The notes under the pieces: model-generated | The model's database searches: none | Told to the model about the DNA's origin: nothing | The model's input: only the letters and a program-made list of their open reading frames with translations | From: Bactericera cockerelli | Lineage: Eukaryota > Arthropoda > Insecta > Hemiptera > Triozidae | Assembly (NCBI GenBank): GCA_024516035.1 | Contig: CM044956.1 | Span: 5,764,222-5,828,221, forward strand | Direction of reading: 5' to 3' | DNA length: 64,000 bases | Shown here: positions 31,850 to 42,549 of the stretch, one piece after another | Layout of the letters: every line of letters starts with the position of its first letter | Numbering within the stretch: the stretch's first letter is position 1 | Position numbers and translations under genes: made by a program

Positions 31850-32490
31850 TCCCTTTCTACTTTTCTTTCTTTCTATATCTCTCTTTCTCTTTACCTCGTC
31901 TAACTTTGTTTTATCCTCCTGTAATTATCACTCTCCCTGCTTTAACTCTCTTCCTCTCTCTTCTAACTCTCTTTCTCCCTCCTATAATTCTCTCTCTCCT
32001 CTAACTCCCTCTCTCTTCTACTCTGTCTCTCCCTCCTATAATTCTTTCTCTCCTCTAACTATGTCCCTCTCTCTTCTAACTCTCTTTCTCCTTCCTCTAG
32101 TTCTCTCTCTCCCTCTCTCTTCTGACTCTTTCTCTCCCTCCTCTAATTATTTCACTCTAAATATCTCACTCTCTCTTCTTCCTCTAACTTTATCTCTTCC
32201 TCTCTCTTTCCTCTAATTCTCTCTCTTCTAACTTTTTGTCTCCCTCTTCTAATTATCACACTCTCTTTCTCTCATTCCTCTAACTCTGTCTCTTACTCTC
32301 TCCTTCCTCCAATTCTCTCTCTCCCTCTCTCTCTTCTAACTCTTTTTCTCCCTCCTCTAATTCTCACCCTCTCTTTTTCTCTCTCTCTTTCTCACTTTTT
32401 TTCTCTCTTTCTCCCTTTTTCTCTCTCTCTCTCTCTCTTTCTCTCTTTTTGTCTCTCTCTCACTTTCTCCTCTCTTTGTCTTCCTTAAGA
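31850..32490. repeat. 640-bp polypyrimidine block
   Basis: Degenerate CT-rich units of about 30 bp ('tcctctaattctctctc') followed by (CTTT)/(CT) runs. Confidence 0.88.
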
Positions 32491-32627
32491 GAGTTTTCCG
32501 ATTTCATTTCATAGTTCTAATGGAAATGTAGGTCATTTTTCAGAACTTCGACCCCCCAGTGGAAACCAGCACTTTGCATATGTAAACATCCCTTTCCTCT
32601 TGGGAGGCTGAAATATATATGAAATCT

Positions 32628-32780
32628 TCTTTCACTTTGTCTTTACCCAAATCTACTTAGGGTCGGCATTGTTCAACCTGATGGTTGAGGTTGGTTGATT
32701 TTGGCACATTTTTATGGCTGGATGTCCTTCCTAACGCCAACGATTCTATTTGATTTAACGTCCTGATTGGGACGGGGGTT
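32628..32780 (+). repeat. Family D, best copy
   Basis: 'cttctttcactttgtcttta', ggtcggcattgttcaacc, ggttgaggttggttgatttt, 'ggctggatgtccttcctaac' and tttaacgtcctgattgggac in order. Confidence 0.82.
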
Positions 32781-32784
32781 TATT

Positions 32785-32915
32785 TGAAATGTTAATTTGG
32801 TTACAGTTGTTTGTAATGTTTGTACCTTCCGATGCGCTCGTGTTGACCCAGAATTGAAATGGGAAGTATTGTGTCACTTTTTGCACATCAGAGGGGAGGC
32901 ATACTATACGGGATG
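32785..32915 (+). mobile_element. SINE family I body and tail
   Basis: 'ttggttacagttgtttgtaa', 'ccgatgcgctcgtgttgacc' and agtattgtgtcactttttgcacatc; the tRNA head is absent. Confidence 0.7.
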
Positions 32916-32977
32916 GGCAACACAGACCACAAGCGTCTACAGTAGCTCCTGTTTCATGGGTACAAAAAAAATCGCAG

Positions 32978-33030
32978 GCGCTATGGTAGTCAAGTGGTTA
33001 ACGTGCAAGCCTGGTAATCTAGGCTAGCAC
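32978..33030 (+). mobile_element. SINE family B head fragment
   Basis: 'tggtagtcaagtggttaacg' + gcctggtaatc, immediately followed by an inverted scrap of the same head (ctagcacgttaaccactta) and then the 5S SINE. Confidence 0.6.
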
Positions 33031-33290
33031 GTTAACCACTTAGGTACACCAGTTCTCGTTCTGAAAGCTACGTTCAGCGAGGTGAAGAATTAAATGGGCG
33101 ACCATTCAAATACGAACCCACGTAATGCTGTAGCATTATAGACATGGCTATTCCCGGCCCTACTCAGACTGCGTGAGGTTATTGTGAGTAGCTGGTTTGT
33201 GCATTTCCAGCGAATGGAGGGCAAAACGCCCGTCGTGATTCGAACATGCAGTTAAAAGCACTTTAAACCCAAATTAAAAAAAAAACAGTA
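33031..33290 (+). mobile_element. 5S-rRNA-derived SINE, head truncated
   Basis: Starts within the 5S part (ggtacaccagttctcg, gggcgaccattcaaat), then body 'tattcccggccctactcaga' and tail 'ggcaaaacgcccgtcgtgat', ending in A-rich sequence. Confidence 0.8.
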
Positions 33291-33635
33291 CCCGTAATAT
33301 TTTTCAAGCAGTTAGAACTTCATAAAAAAGAGCTCTCTTAGATCATGAATATCTTTGAAAGCCTCTCCTCTTACCCTCCTCTTATCCTCCTCCACATCTC
33401 TCAGCATTCCTGAGACACCGAGTTCAGAGGTGACTTCTTAATCTACAAACAATATTAGGTTTATAACGTGTTAGCTCATCAATCATTCTGACGTCAGAGC
33501 CTTGTACTCCTCGCTTTTCAATAAATAATAATGATTTTATCCTAAGATTTTAGACAGGGTGGAATAGTTTTCTCTTGTGATGCTTGCTGACAAAAGTGAT
33601 AACTTTCATCCGCACACAATGATAAGTACAATAAA
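33291..33635. other. Unassigned stretch
   Basis: Nothing recognised. Confidence 0.4.
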
Positions 33636-33870
33636 AGTCTGGCTGGGGGACTATAAATAGGGAGTAAGTCTGGCTGGGTGACTATAAACAGGGAGTAGTC
33701 CAGCAGTCTGGCTGGGGTACTATAAACAGGGAGTAGACCAGAATTGGCTTGGTTCTGGGGGCCCTTGTCAATTATTAGCCTCCTTGTAAAGACAGTGGTA
33801 GAAGTGCTGAATCATTCCTCCACTGTGTGACTACCATCTTTTACGATGACGCCAACCTATGATGATACAT
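33636..33870 (+). repeat. Family H, with internal tandem units
   Basis: Three units of 'gtctggctggggactataaa' type (35-43 bp each), then 'ttggcttggttctgggggcc', tcaattattagc, gtaaagacagtgg and ccaacctatgatgat. Same layout at 44781-45030. Confidence 0.8.
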
Positions 33871-33893
33871 TTATAAAATATGAAACCGTCTCA

Positions 33894-34055
33894 CCGAGGA
33901 CAACCTAACCCTCAGAGAGTCTTATTATGTGGTCACAAGCTCGAATTAAGGAGGAAAATCGGGATTTTTGGAATTCAAATTAATGCACTGGGTGGGATTC
34001 CCCACGCTATCTGGATTACCAGATTAGCGCGTTAACCACTTGACTACAAGAGCAC
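33894..34055 (-). mobile_element. SINE family B, 5' two-thirds
   Basis: 'caacctaaccctcagagagt', 'ggattaccagattagcgcgt' + taaccacttgact; the B-box region is damaged and the tail is missing. Confidence 0.75.
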
Positions 34056-34179
34056 GGTTGTATTGTAGGTAAAGCGGTCCAATATTGATACACCTTCTAT
34101 ATTACAGATTCTGAGAATCTTGTGGCGTGTAAAAGCCGCATCCACAGCGTTTTCAACTTTTCTCCTCCACCATGGAGGT

Positions 34180-34285
34180 GTGGATAGGGAGAGAGGGAGA
34201 GGGAGAGGGAGAGAGAGAGAGAGAGGCAGAGAGAGAGAGCTAAGAGGGAGAGGGAGAGAGAGAGGAGAGAGAGAGAGGGAGAAAT
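34180..34285. repeat. GA microsatellite
   Basis: GAGAGGGAGA and GAGAGAGA runs. Confidence 0.9.
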
Positions 34286-34583
34286 TTCTGTAATTAATGT
34301 TTTTCCTTTTTTTTCATTCAACTCCTCAAAATTTCCCATCGAAAACATTGACCTTTTTCCACCTCAGATCCCCTCCGAATTTATTTTCCCTTGGCCATTT
34401 CTTTCTCTTTCAACTTCATTCTCTTCTCCAGTTTTATTTTTCTATTTTAGCTTCATGGGCAAACGATATACTGGGTGTTTGAAGAATCGGTTTAATTCTT
34501 CTTCTTATAGGTAAAATGAAAACCTTTCTTCTTTTTTATAGCTAAAATACACCGATAATACAAATAATAGTCTTAACAAAAGG
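34286..34583. other. Unassigned stretch
   Basis: T-rich; no recognised feature. Confidence 0.35.
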
Positions 34584-34725
34584 GCGGCGTTATGGCCTAT
34601 AACAATCTCTTCCAACCAACCCCAATGTTGGGTGGAAGAGATTGTCTCAACAACCCTTATGTTGGGTGGAGGAGATTGTCTCAACAACCCTTTTGTTGAG
34701 TGGAAGAGATTGTCTCAATAAATAT
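34584..34725. repeat. Family E 5' pieces, tandem
   Basis: 'gttgggtggaagagattgtc' repeated three times at about 48-bp spacing (34626, 34663, 34701 approx.) with an inverted piece 'aacaatctcttccaaccaac' just before: a small inverted-plus-tandem cluster of the family E start. Confidence 0.7.
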
Positions 34726-35263
34726 CGGTACCGAATCGGTACCTAAAAAAAATCTTTCAAAGACACTTCATTGTTGAGATAATTTTAACAATTATGTAGG
34801 TAGCGATATAATTGTTGAGTTTATCAATACATAGTAAAGTACTCGTTACTGAATAGAGAAAAAAGTTATGGAAAAAATTAAAATATGGGATTTCTTTTTA
34901 TCCACCTGGTATACACTTGTTCGAATATTTGCTCGAAGAAGGTAAAAATGATATTGAAAAAGGAAGATTATTTAAGGGAAGGGAATAATGATGTATGTGA
35001 GAAAGAGAGAGAAAAAGAGAGACAGACCACAATCAATATATCATTTAATCTTAGATAATTATGTACTATATTAAATTTATTTATACATATTCCTTGTATT
35101 CATAATCAGCGAGGCTCCAAAATGACTGAACCAAATGACTCAAAATTTGGTCCCTTTTTGGTATTTAGGTGCGTACTAAGAAAGGATTTTTAAAAAATCC
35201 AAATAAGACCCCAACCACGTGCAAAACCAGAACGACGACCAAGTGCCGGGTTCTAGCTATTTA
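34726..35263. other. Unassigned AT-rich stretch
   Basis: Nothing recognised. Confidence 0.4.
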
Positions 35264-35718
35264 TGTCCTGGTAGCTCAGTGGTAAAGGCGGCACTCTGTG
35301 AATCCAGAGATTCCAGAGGTCGCGGGTTCGAAACCCAGCCGGGACATGACAAGTTTTCCGGGATTTAATACGCCTTGAGCAGGCGTGGCCGGTGGGAAAA
35401 TATTCGGGATTGCTGCCACATACACTGGACTAAAATGGCATTTATAGAGTCTCTCTTTCAGTAGCTAAAGATTCTAAAGAGTTTGAGTTTGTTCACAATG
35501 TCAATCATAATAATTATCCATTAATATTATTCTATAAATGTGTGATGATTTTTTTCATCGTGTACGACATAGGACTTGAGAAATCCTCTCTTTTTCCTCG
35601 TTTCGGGGTGCTGCAGTTCCACAGCTCTTTAGCACCGGCCGCGCCTGTTCTTAAGCTTACTGCTGGAATAATGGGACTTTAATAGTCCCAATCGGGCAGT
35701 ATAAATAAAGCGATTGTA
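35264..35718 (+). mobile_element. tRNA-derived SINE family F, split by a hAT-like element
   Basis: Head 'gtcctggtagctcagtggta' (A-box) and 'cgcgggttcgaaacccagcc' (B-box), with arms gtcccgg pairing so well that it looks like a tRNA with a long variable region. Continues gggacatgacaagtt. The 3' half resumes after the insertion at 'ttactgctggaataatggga' and ends gcagtataaataaagc. Confidence 0.82.
35380..35647 (+). mobile_element. Short hAT-like element, copy 2, nested in SINE F
   Basis: Ends CAGGCGTGGCCGGTG and the complement of CAGGCGCGGCCGGTG; 8-bp flanks gccttgag / ttcttaag are degenerate (5 of 8), but the uninterrupted SINE F at 44125-44290 shows the insertion point. Interior matches 24103-24406 reversed. 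268 bp, no ORF. Confidence 0.85.
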
Positions 35719-35742
35719 CACGCCATGTGACTCCAGTTTGAA

Positions 35743-36030
35743 TTGCCTCCAAACTCTCCCCGCGCATATCACTCGATCTCTACGCCCCTAACTGTTAGAG
35801 ATAACACTTCGATATCAGATGATAGGCATATCGTATGTTCTTACAAAGAAAGCCAGAAATTCGGTAGGATAGATTGGGAACGACAATGCCTAGTTCAGAT
35901 TGTAACAACCAGTGGTCAGGGTACGTCTTCGCTCCTTCCTCAATCTACCCCCTTTGATCCACTTCTAAAGGCGTACGTAAGTACTTGGTACAAGTACTCA
36001 AAGGTAAGACCATCCAATCTCATTTTGTAG
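35743..36030 (+). CDS. Unrecognised ORF with donor-like sites
   Basis: 95-codon frame, mixed composition, no repeat match in the window and no recognised family. Two donor-like sequences lie in it: GTAAGTAC at about 35979 and GTAAGACC after tcaaag at about 36004. A coding exon ending at one of these is possible, but no acceptor or start context stands out. Confidence 0.2.
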   Translation: MPPNSPRAYHSISTPLTVRDNTSISDDRHIVCSYKESQKFGRIDWERQCLVQIVTTSGQGTSSLLPQSTPFDPLLKAYVSTWYKYSKVRPSNLIL

Positions 36031-36438
36031 TAGTAGTAGTTCATTTTTTCCTTTTATCTTTCCGTGTAAATTTAATACTAAATACACCTTTCGTAGTAGC
36101 GTTATTGAACCAGCGACCTTTTCTTTGTTAAACCCCAGTAAGTGGGAAACTTAGGTCTCTTGGCTTCAAAGCCCCAGTTACTACATTAATTCAGCGATAT
36201 TATTACTATTCATGTCAATTACTTGTCTTTTTCCCAGATTCGATACCTGATACTCTTTTCCATATTTAATCTTCAATTATCATAAAAAATAAATATCCTT
36301 TAATTCAATAAAAGCAATACTGTCAATAATTGGATAACTGCCATCTCAGAAATGACTATATGTATAACCAAAAACTTTATCTCACATAATATATTATCTT
36401 TCAAAGAGTGTTAATAAAGGATTTAAAGACATGTGATC
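36031..36438. other. Unassigned AT-rich stretch
   Basis: Nothing recognised. Confidence 0.4.
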
Positions 36439-36450
36439 ATAAAAATATTA

Positions 36451-36718
36451 AGCCAGCGTCGATGGCATGTTGAATACACCGGTTCCCTTCAGAACACCGA
36501 AGTTAAGCGACATCCAGCGAGGTTAAGACTTGGATGGGTGACCATTCAAATTCTAATTCTCGTGACGCTGGCTTTTCCCGGCCCCACTCAGGCTGGGTGA
36601 GGTCAATGTGAGTAGCAGGTTTGTGAGTTTCCTGCGAATGGAGGGTAAAACCCCCGTCGTGATATGACCATGGCAGTTGAAAGCGACGTTAAACCAAAAA
36701 AAAAAAAAAAAAAAAAAA
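36451..36718 (+). mobile_element. 5S-rRNA-derived SINE, full length with target duplication
   Basis: Reference copy. 5S-derived head: 'gccagcgtcgatggcatgtt' + gaatacaccggttc, 'aacaccgaagttaagcgaca', 'acttggatgggtgaccattc'. Body: 'cccggccccactcaggctgg' + gtgaggtcaatgtgagtagc. Tail: 'aacccccgtcgtgatatgac', gacgttaaacc and a long poly-A. A perfect 12-bp duplication ataaaaatatta flanks it (36439-36450, 36719-36730), proving retroposition; the intact poly-A and duplication suggest a recent event. It has no coding capacity and would need LINE machinery. Confidence 0.95.
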
Positions 36719-36730
36719 ATAAAAATATTA

Positions 36731-37400
36731 TTAGAACGTTATAAATCTTGATCATTTTCCATAAATACCGCCTTTCAGTAGCGATAGGTATAACAAAGAG
36801 AGCGTTTACTGAATGTCCATATTATGAGTAATGGACGCGTACAATACCCTGGTATCACTTGAATGGATGTATGGTCGAAGGAAGATTAAAAATATTACCA
36901 AAAAAATATGTGCCTACAGAGGCATTTTTCATTTCATGTTACTCTTCACATGCTAGCACAGATATTTTTTGATAATACATTACAGTGGTTGAACATCATT
37001 TCAAATTTATTCACCATGAATATTCAGAAAGCAAAAAGTCTGTCCTGTATTAGTATGTCCATGTTATGACATTCATTTTCTTCTATTTTGTAGAACCCGT
37101 TTACTGGGCTTTCAAATAAATAATGATAAATTATATATTTATTTTTTTAAATAAAAACCTCAGGTTTTTATTCAGGTTCTTATCTTCAAGATGAACAACC
37201 ATAAATAAAGGATATGGTATGATGTCTGGAGGAAAATAGGTCAGTTCCATTGTACCTATAAATGTTCTGCATGGGATTATGTATATTTATTCATTAAAAA
37301 AAACCCTAAAGACTATAGATATTCTTACTTTTCTGAAATCAGGAGAGTCTAGTTCGTCCAGAAATGATATCAGCTCAATTGCGAAAAAATCGACCGAAAA
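36731..37400. other. Unassigned AT-rich stretch
   Basis: Nothing recognised. Confidence 0.4.
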
Positions 37401-37401
37401 C

Positions 37402-37482
37402 ATTACTTTCTATAGCTTTAGGTAATAGAAAGTAACCTATTTATCATTACTTTCTATTAGCTATAAGCTATAGAAAGTAATA
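37402..37482. repeat. Small double palindrome
   Basis: 'attactttctatagct' at 37402 and its complement at 37467, with an inner pair ggtaatagaaagtaacc / tcattactttctattagc, so four related arms alternate in orientation. Confidence 0.7.
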
Positions 37483-37491
37483 ATAAACTAC

Positions 37492-37605
37492 TCTTTAGTG
37501 GAACTTAAAAAAAGGGCATTACCACTGGGCGAGGTTAATTCAAAGCATATTCTACCACCTATACCCTCAGATTCTTCTTACCAATATGGTCACGTACTCA
37601 AACAA
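37492..37605 (-). mobile_element. SINE family B 3' part
   Basis: 'ctctttagtggaacttaaaa' with a small insertion, then ccactgggcgaggttaa and 'ttctaccacctataccctca'. Diverged. Confidence 0.7.
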
Positions 37606-37823
37606 CTTTAAAAAAAAACTTCGTCTATTTCACACAAATTGTATAACTAAATAAATAAAAGAAAAATTTCCAACATAATTTTCATCCAAGGTTAAGTGAG
37701 AGCTTAAGATTCTTCGGCCACAACAAGATGTGAAAATAAAACTCCACCATTGTCTGTAGTGTTTGTGGTATATTATCTTGACCTGACGTCCGAATGTAAT
37801 GTGACCCTCCAACATTTTTAGAA

Positions 37824-38292
37824 CAGGGGTTCCCAAACTGTGGTCCGCGGACCACTGGTTGTCCGCGAGAAGTGGTCTGCGAGGTGGTCCCAAAAAAAAG
37901 CAAACAAAACAAATGTCCTTACAAAGGAAAAGATAAAGAAAAAAAAAATCCTCTAACATTTGTTGAAAGTACTTACCTTTTCACCTACCTTTTTTTAAAA
38001 TGTGGCTTAACATCACGTGTTTCAATTTCACGTGTGGAAAACTAGTAACAGACATCCAAGCACATTCATCGCACTAACAAACAAGATTATGAAAGCTGTC
38101 ATGTTGTTCAAAACTGTTAATAATAAAAATCATGATAATATACTTATGTCCTTAGAAATCAAACATTGTTGAAAATTAAAAATTGTATTTTCATTATAAT
38201 GTATTGAATAGTAAAAAATAGAAAAATAAAGCTAGTGGTCCATGGAAAATTATGAAATTCAAAAGTACCTTGAGGAAGTTTGGGAACCCCTG
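37824..38292. mobile_element. Non-autonomous hAT-like element, second copy
   Basis: Ends CAGGGGTTCCCAAACTGTG and the complement of CAGGGGTTCCCAAACTTCC; 8-bp flanks ttttagaa (37816-37823) / atttagaa (38293-38300). The left end matches the right end of 7397-7929, so orientation is opposite. AT-rich centre, no transposase. Confidence 0.9.
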
Positions 38293-38300
38293 ATTTAGAA

Positions 38301-38688
38301 AAAAAAAGCAATTTCGTTCTTTCTGATAGACAAAAGTCCGCTGGAGTGACTTTGAAAGCTCCCAGCCTGATAAAATGTCAAAGGATCACAACATTAAATG
38401 GACTTTCAAAGGAAGTGTGAATATTTCATGAGAAAACTCACTAAACTCTCTTCAGATTTCAAATTGAAGTCCTTCACGGGGTCGTACTTTTTGTTCTGAA
38501 ATCTTTTCTTTAGCCCGAAAGCATTTTTTTTCTCTTTCTCCTAAGCTCTTTTTTGACTCTTCTCATGGACCTCACTTAGAGTGTCCAAATAGAACAAAAG
38601 AATCTTTTTATTAAGGTACTTTATTTCGTGTGTGTTTCTTGTGAAGAAAATTGAAAAATTTCAATCATGATCACAAAGTGTTGTACAC
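38301..38688. other. Unassigned stretch
   Basis: Nothing recognised. Confidence 0.4.
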
Positions 38689-38822
38689 TAAGAGCGAAAT
38701 TAATAGACAAATTCTATATCACAAGTCATTGCTAAGCGTCGGTTTTACCTATCTTACACAGTACGGAATCTGTGATTTAGCGCCACAGATCTATTACAAA
38801 AACGTCTATTAATTCCGCCTTA
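38689..38822. mobile_element. Family L MITE, complete
   Basis: Ends 'agagcgaaattaatagac' and complement of 'gtctattaattccgcct', with TA at both outer borders; 134 bp. Related partial copies at 6944-7016 and 47395-47480. Confidence 0.75.
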
Positions 38823-38969
38823 ACAGTATATGTACAAACTTTGCGTGTTGTCTTAGATGGGGAATGAAAAACTAATGCTAAGTCATGACTTAAGTTCTCG
38901 ATTTTATCTTTTAATTTCGCACTTACTTTCATTATTATAAAACAAAACTAAATTTTACAAATGACCTTT

Positions 38970-39291
38970 TTAACGAAGCAAAGCCTCATCTTCCATGCTC
39001 CCTAGAGCACCATTTGCCGAAAGCGGAGAAGCCAACTTTCCGGTTACTTTGAAATATTTTGGAGCATGGTTTCGTAGGAAATTTTCAAATTGGAAAACGA
39101 CGAATGATGTCTTTTGGGATTTCGTTTTGAATATTTTAGCAATTTCCGTCATTTGCATTTTATCTTCGCTTGTTAAGTTACCATTGATTCGAGATTTCCG
39201 TCGCAAATGTCTCTTCTGGGTCTGCTGGGAAGATAGTCATAATTTTTTAGTGAACTCCAACAAGGAACGTTTCTTGGACCAAGAATTTTGA
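38970..39291. other. Overlapping unrecognised ORFs on both strands
   Basis: A 78-codon minus frame (38970-39206) and a 98-codon plus frame (38995-39291). The minus one has the more protein-like composition (many Lys, Glu, Phe, Asn). No motif recognised and no repeat match, so this is one of the few non-repetitive stretches. Not called as a gene. Confidence 0.2.
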
Positions 39292-39360
39292 AAATAACAC
39301 TTTCTACTTTTATGAATTTCCTTACATGTACCTGATGACCTGTATTTCTTGAATTTATTA

Positions 39361-41198
39361 TACAGGGTGTCCCGTATACAGATGCAAATATTTTGAGGGT
39401 AGGTTCAGCCCACCGTGGACTATCATATATGAGCGAAACTTGCAGTGGAGCATTTTGCTTCGTTAAAGAGTTATGGCCAAATCCCTGTTTTTCCCACAAG
39501 TCTAGAGGTCACTTGGATCGATGCACGTTTTTAAAGAAATGATAGCCAGTAAGTAATTTTTGACTTCATGTATAGTCATGCATATTTCCCTTCAAATGCT
39601 GTTGGTTGCATAAAAAAATATTGAAAGACCAGAGAGATATTTAATCATAAGTTCAATACTTTTCTAAAATTTAATTTTTCCCTGTTTTCCCTTTCGTAAA
39701 TTTAGAGTACTTCTACAATTGCAATTCTGCGTATCACTAGTTAAAAAAATACCCTATTATGTTTAGTTTTATAAAAAAGAAAAGCTCATTTATATTACTT
39801 TAAAGATCATGGAACGCAGTACACACAAAGCTCAAAAAACACTTCTGAATCATGATGGAAAATTCAAAGTTGGCTGAATTTTAACAGAATTGGCGCGTGA
39901 TTTGAGGAATAAATACACTGCTCTGGGATGTTTAACAGAGGGAAATCGATCATTCACAGTGGTCGGTCGGTGTGAACTTTTATGTGAATGGGGTTCCGGA
40001 ATCACAGGGTTATCATGAGGAAAAATGAGAGAGGCTGCAACTAAAGCAGCAACCAGTGGTGTAATTATGGAAAAAGAATACACATGGAGAAAGACTCTGC
40101 GCTACCAACAAAAATTATGATTTTATTTTTAGAAGTAAAATTAAAAATATCATTTTTGTGTTTATCACAATCATGATATCAAAAACATAACAAATAGTGC
40201 CGAAAATTAACCTTGGGTAAAACTCGAACATCCAACCTTAAGGTTACTATTATTATTAATACTTTATTTTTATTTTATAAACAATTGGACCAAGCTTTAT
40301 TTACATTTTTTTTTTTACAATGAACATGGTAACAATTTGTGAAATAAATATAAACAAAGACTGATCAAGGGTGGTGATACAGTGATACTTGTTTGTAGTT
40401 TATTGATAAACTACAAACATGATACATTCTGCAACACAGGACATGAAATGAAAAGAACCCAAAAGAATATGTAGCGAACCAAGGGCGAGGTTTAAAGCTT
40501 GTGGCTTTCTCTTCCACCGAACAAATTGATCGCCTTGTTATTTTAACTATTAGATTTGATTGATATAGTTGGTTAATAGAACTATTTGTACTCAGAAATT
40601 TTTCATTTATAACTTGCAGTTGGCACAAAAATAGTCACACAGACCGCTTCAGGCATCGAGTGTTCTTCAAAATGCAATAGCGCCCAGATTCAAAATTTGA
40701 AAGATGTGTTTCTCTCCTTCTGGTGCCGTTTGATAAGGCGTATCTCATTCGTTCCTTCACGCGTCTGAAAGAACTTTGTATTTATTGAAACAAAATAGCA
40801 AAGGGTATTTTTTTACCTAGTGATACGCAGAATTGCAATTGTAGAAGTACTCTAAATTCACGAAAGGGAAAACAGGGAAAAATCGAATTTTAGAAAAATA
40901 TTCAACTTATGATTAAATATCTCTCTGGTCTTTCAATATTTTTTCATGCAACCAACTGCATTTCAAGGGAAATATCCATGAATATCTACATATGAAGTCA
41001 AAAATTACTTACTGGCTACCATTTCTTTAAAAACGTGCATCGATCTAAGTGACCTCTAGACCTGTGGGAAAAACAGGGATTTGGCCATAACTCTTTAACG
41101 AAGCAAAATGCCCCACTGCAAGTTTCGCTCATATGATAGTCCACGGTGGGCTGAATCTACCCTCAAAATATTTGCATCTGTATACGGGACACCCTGTA
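39361..41198. mobile_element. Foldback element 3, TA-flanked, with 1 kb centre
   Basis: Ends CAGGGTGTCCCGTATACAG and its complement, bounded by TA on both sides. Left arm 39363-39755 and right arm 40802-41196 are reverse complements (about 395 bp) with few mismatches. The end sequence differs from foldback 1 and 2. The centre 39756-40801 is not palindromic and carries unknown sequence plus a decayed family A-like tail (40144-40250). No transposase recognised. Confidence 0.92.
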
Positions 41199-41905
41199 GA
41201 AAGGTAAAACTTATCATATGAATAAAATTTAAATACATAGTAGATATTTTTCTACACAGCCTAGTTTAGAAACCGTTCGTGCAACTCATGCAAGCTATCT
41301 ATGCATTTTTTTTATTAAAAAAGTCAAGAAAGTGATAATAAAATATAATAATTTTCCAAAATAACTCCGACATCTCTGGAAAAGTTATAAATGAAGTGAG
41401 CTGTGAAATTAAATTTATTTCAATTTTATTGAAGGTGCTATCAGCACCAGACAATATTTTATTGCAAATAAAGTACGTAGTTTTATGTGCATTTCTTTAG
41501 CAATATCACTTGAAGTTGTTAGAAAAAAAAAGAGAAAAAAAAACGTCTACAGTAGAAACTATCTTCTATTTTCGATTGTTTTCTATGCGAACAACATAAT
41601 ATAATATTAGTAAAATTTTCTGCTTCAATTTTTAAGTTCCTTTCCAATTTTGGCAATTTGGCATTTATGGCACACCTTTTTCAAGATATCAAAAATTATA
41701 TAAAACATTTAATTTTTTTACAGGCTTGGATTAACAAATACCAACAAGCTTTCACCACTTCTGAAGCTTTTTTTAACTTTTTTTCTTCCACACATGCTTG
41801 CTGCTCTCATTTTGCTCTTGTTCTATCAAAAAAAAAAAAAAAAAAACGTTATGATGTACATAATATAATGGGCGGAATGTTCATACTCAAAGAGCAATGT
41901 TTTAC
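41199..41905. other. Unassigned AT-rich stretch
   Basis: Nothing recognised, apart from weak similarity of 41865-41905 to 51375-51400 as part of the exon-like duplication. Confidence 0.35.
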
Positions 41906-41950
41906 CTGTCTGGAGCTTTATCATCAAAAATCCAAATTTTAAGAGCTTAC
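41906..41950 (-). other. Exon-like segment, copy 1
   Basis: On the minus strand a good acceptor (tttatttgtttcag) precedes 41950 and a donor GTAAAAC follows 41906. Contains ATGATAAAG near its 3' end. A homologous arrangement occurs at 51466-51515 and the similarity extends past the donor ('acattccg.ccat'). It might be a duplicated 5' exon or a piece of an unknown repeat. Confidence 0.3.
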
Positions 41951-42060
41951 CTGAAACAAATAAAAACGTAAGTATAAATAAAATAAAGTTATTAAATTGG
42001 GAAAGAGATAGATCAATGGTTATACAGATAAGAAAATAAGCAGAGTCTAATAAAAAAGAA

Positions 42061-42290
42061 TGGTCAATGTAATTAAGGAAGAATTAGCGGAAAATGAATT
42101 AGCGAAAATAATGTATGAAAAGAAAATTCAAGGAAAAAGACCACGAGGAAGACCCAGACATCGTTACAAAGACACTCTGAAATCAGATGTAGAAAATACT
42201 AAAAAAGAGGGTTTACTCTAGAAGTAATTGAGAGGAACCAGAAATATAATAAAAGGTGGAGAGGCTTCGTTTATCGACCCGTTACGACGG
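42061..42290 (+). pseudogene. C-terminal remnant of a non-LTR retrotransposon ORF2
   Basis: Reading the plus strand gives EELAENELAKIMYEKKIQGK, then RPRGRPRHRYKD, and in another frame ERNQKYNKRWRGFVYRP. The GKR(P)RGRPR..R(W/Y) signature near the C-terminus and a final R.(K)WR are typical of RTE/CR1-like ORF2 ends found widely in insects. Nothing of the RT itself is visible upstream. A frameshift and stop near 42220 break the frame. Downstream, 42291-42360 shows no tail I recognise. Confidence 0.6.
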
Positions 42291-42549
42291 AACGAAACCA
42301 GTTTGATTGATTGCGGTAACGTTGTAACCAGAGGTCCTGGGTTCGTCAAAAGGAGGGAAACAGACAAAACGAGGTAATCAATCTAACATATAGATTGCCT
42401 CTGACCTCTCCTTTAAAGAATTTTCGATGGGGTGAATTTACCGGATGCGTTTCCCAGGCTTGCGTCTAGCAAGCCTTCATTCCTGGGTCCTCAGACGCAG
42501 CTTTAGCGCTGTATTTTATAATAGAGTTGCAATAGAAGAATAATAATAT

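Noticed and set aside
35264..35346. Possible genuine tRNA gene
   Set aside because: A- and B-boxes are good, but the same head followed by the same body occurs at 42550-42735 and 44125-44290, so it is a SINE.
36452..36560. Possible 5S rRNA gene
   Set aside because: Diverged from 5S after the gggtgacc box and always continued by the SINE body and poly-A.
39850..40083. Minus-strand ORF with a signal-peptide-like start
   Set aside because: Lies in the centre of foldback 3, no splice or promoter context; hydrophobic start may be chance. Mentioned under the foldback 3 finding only.
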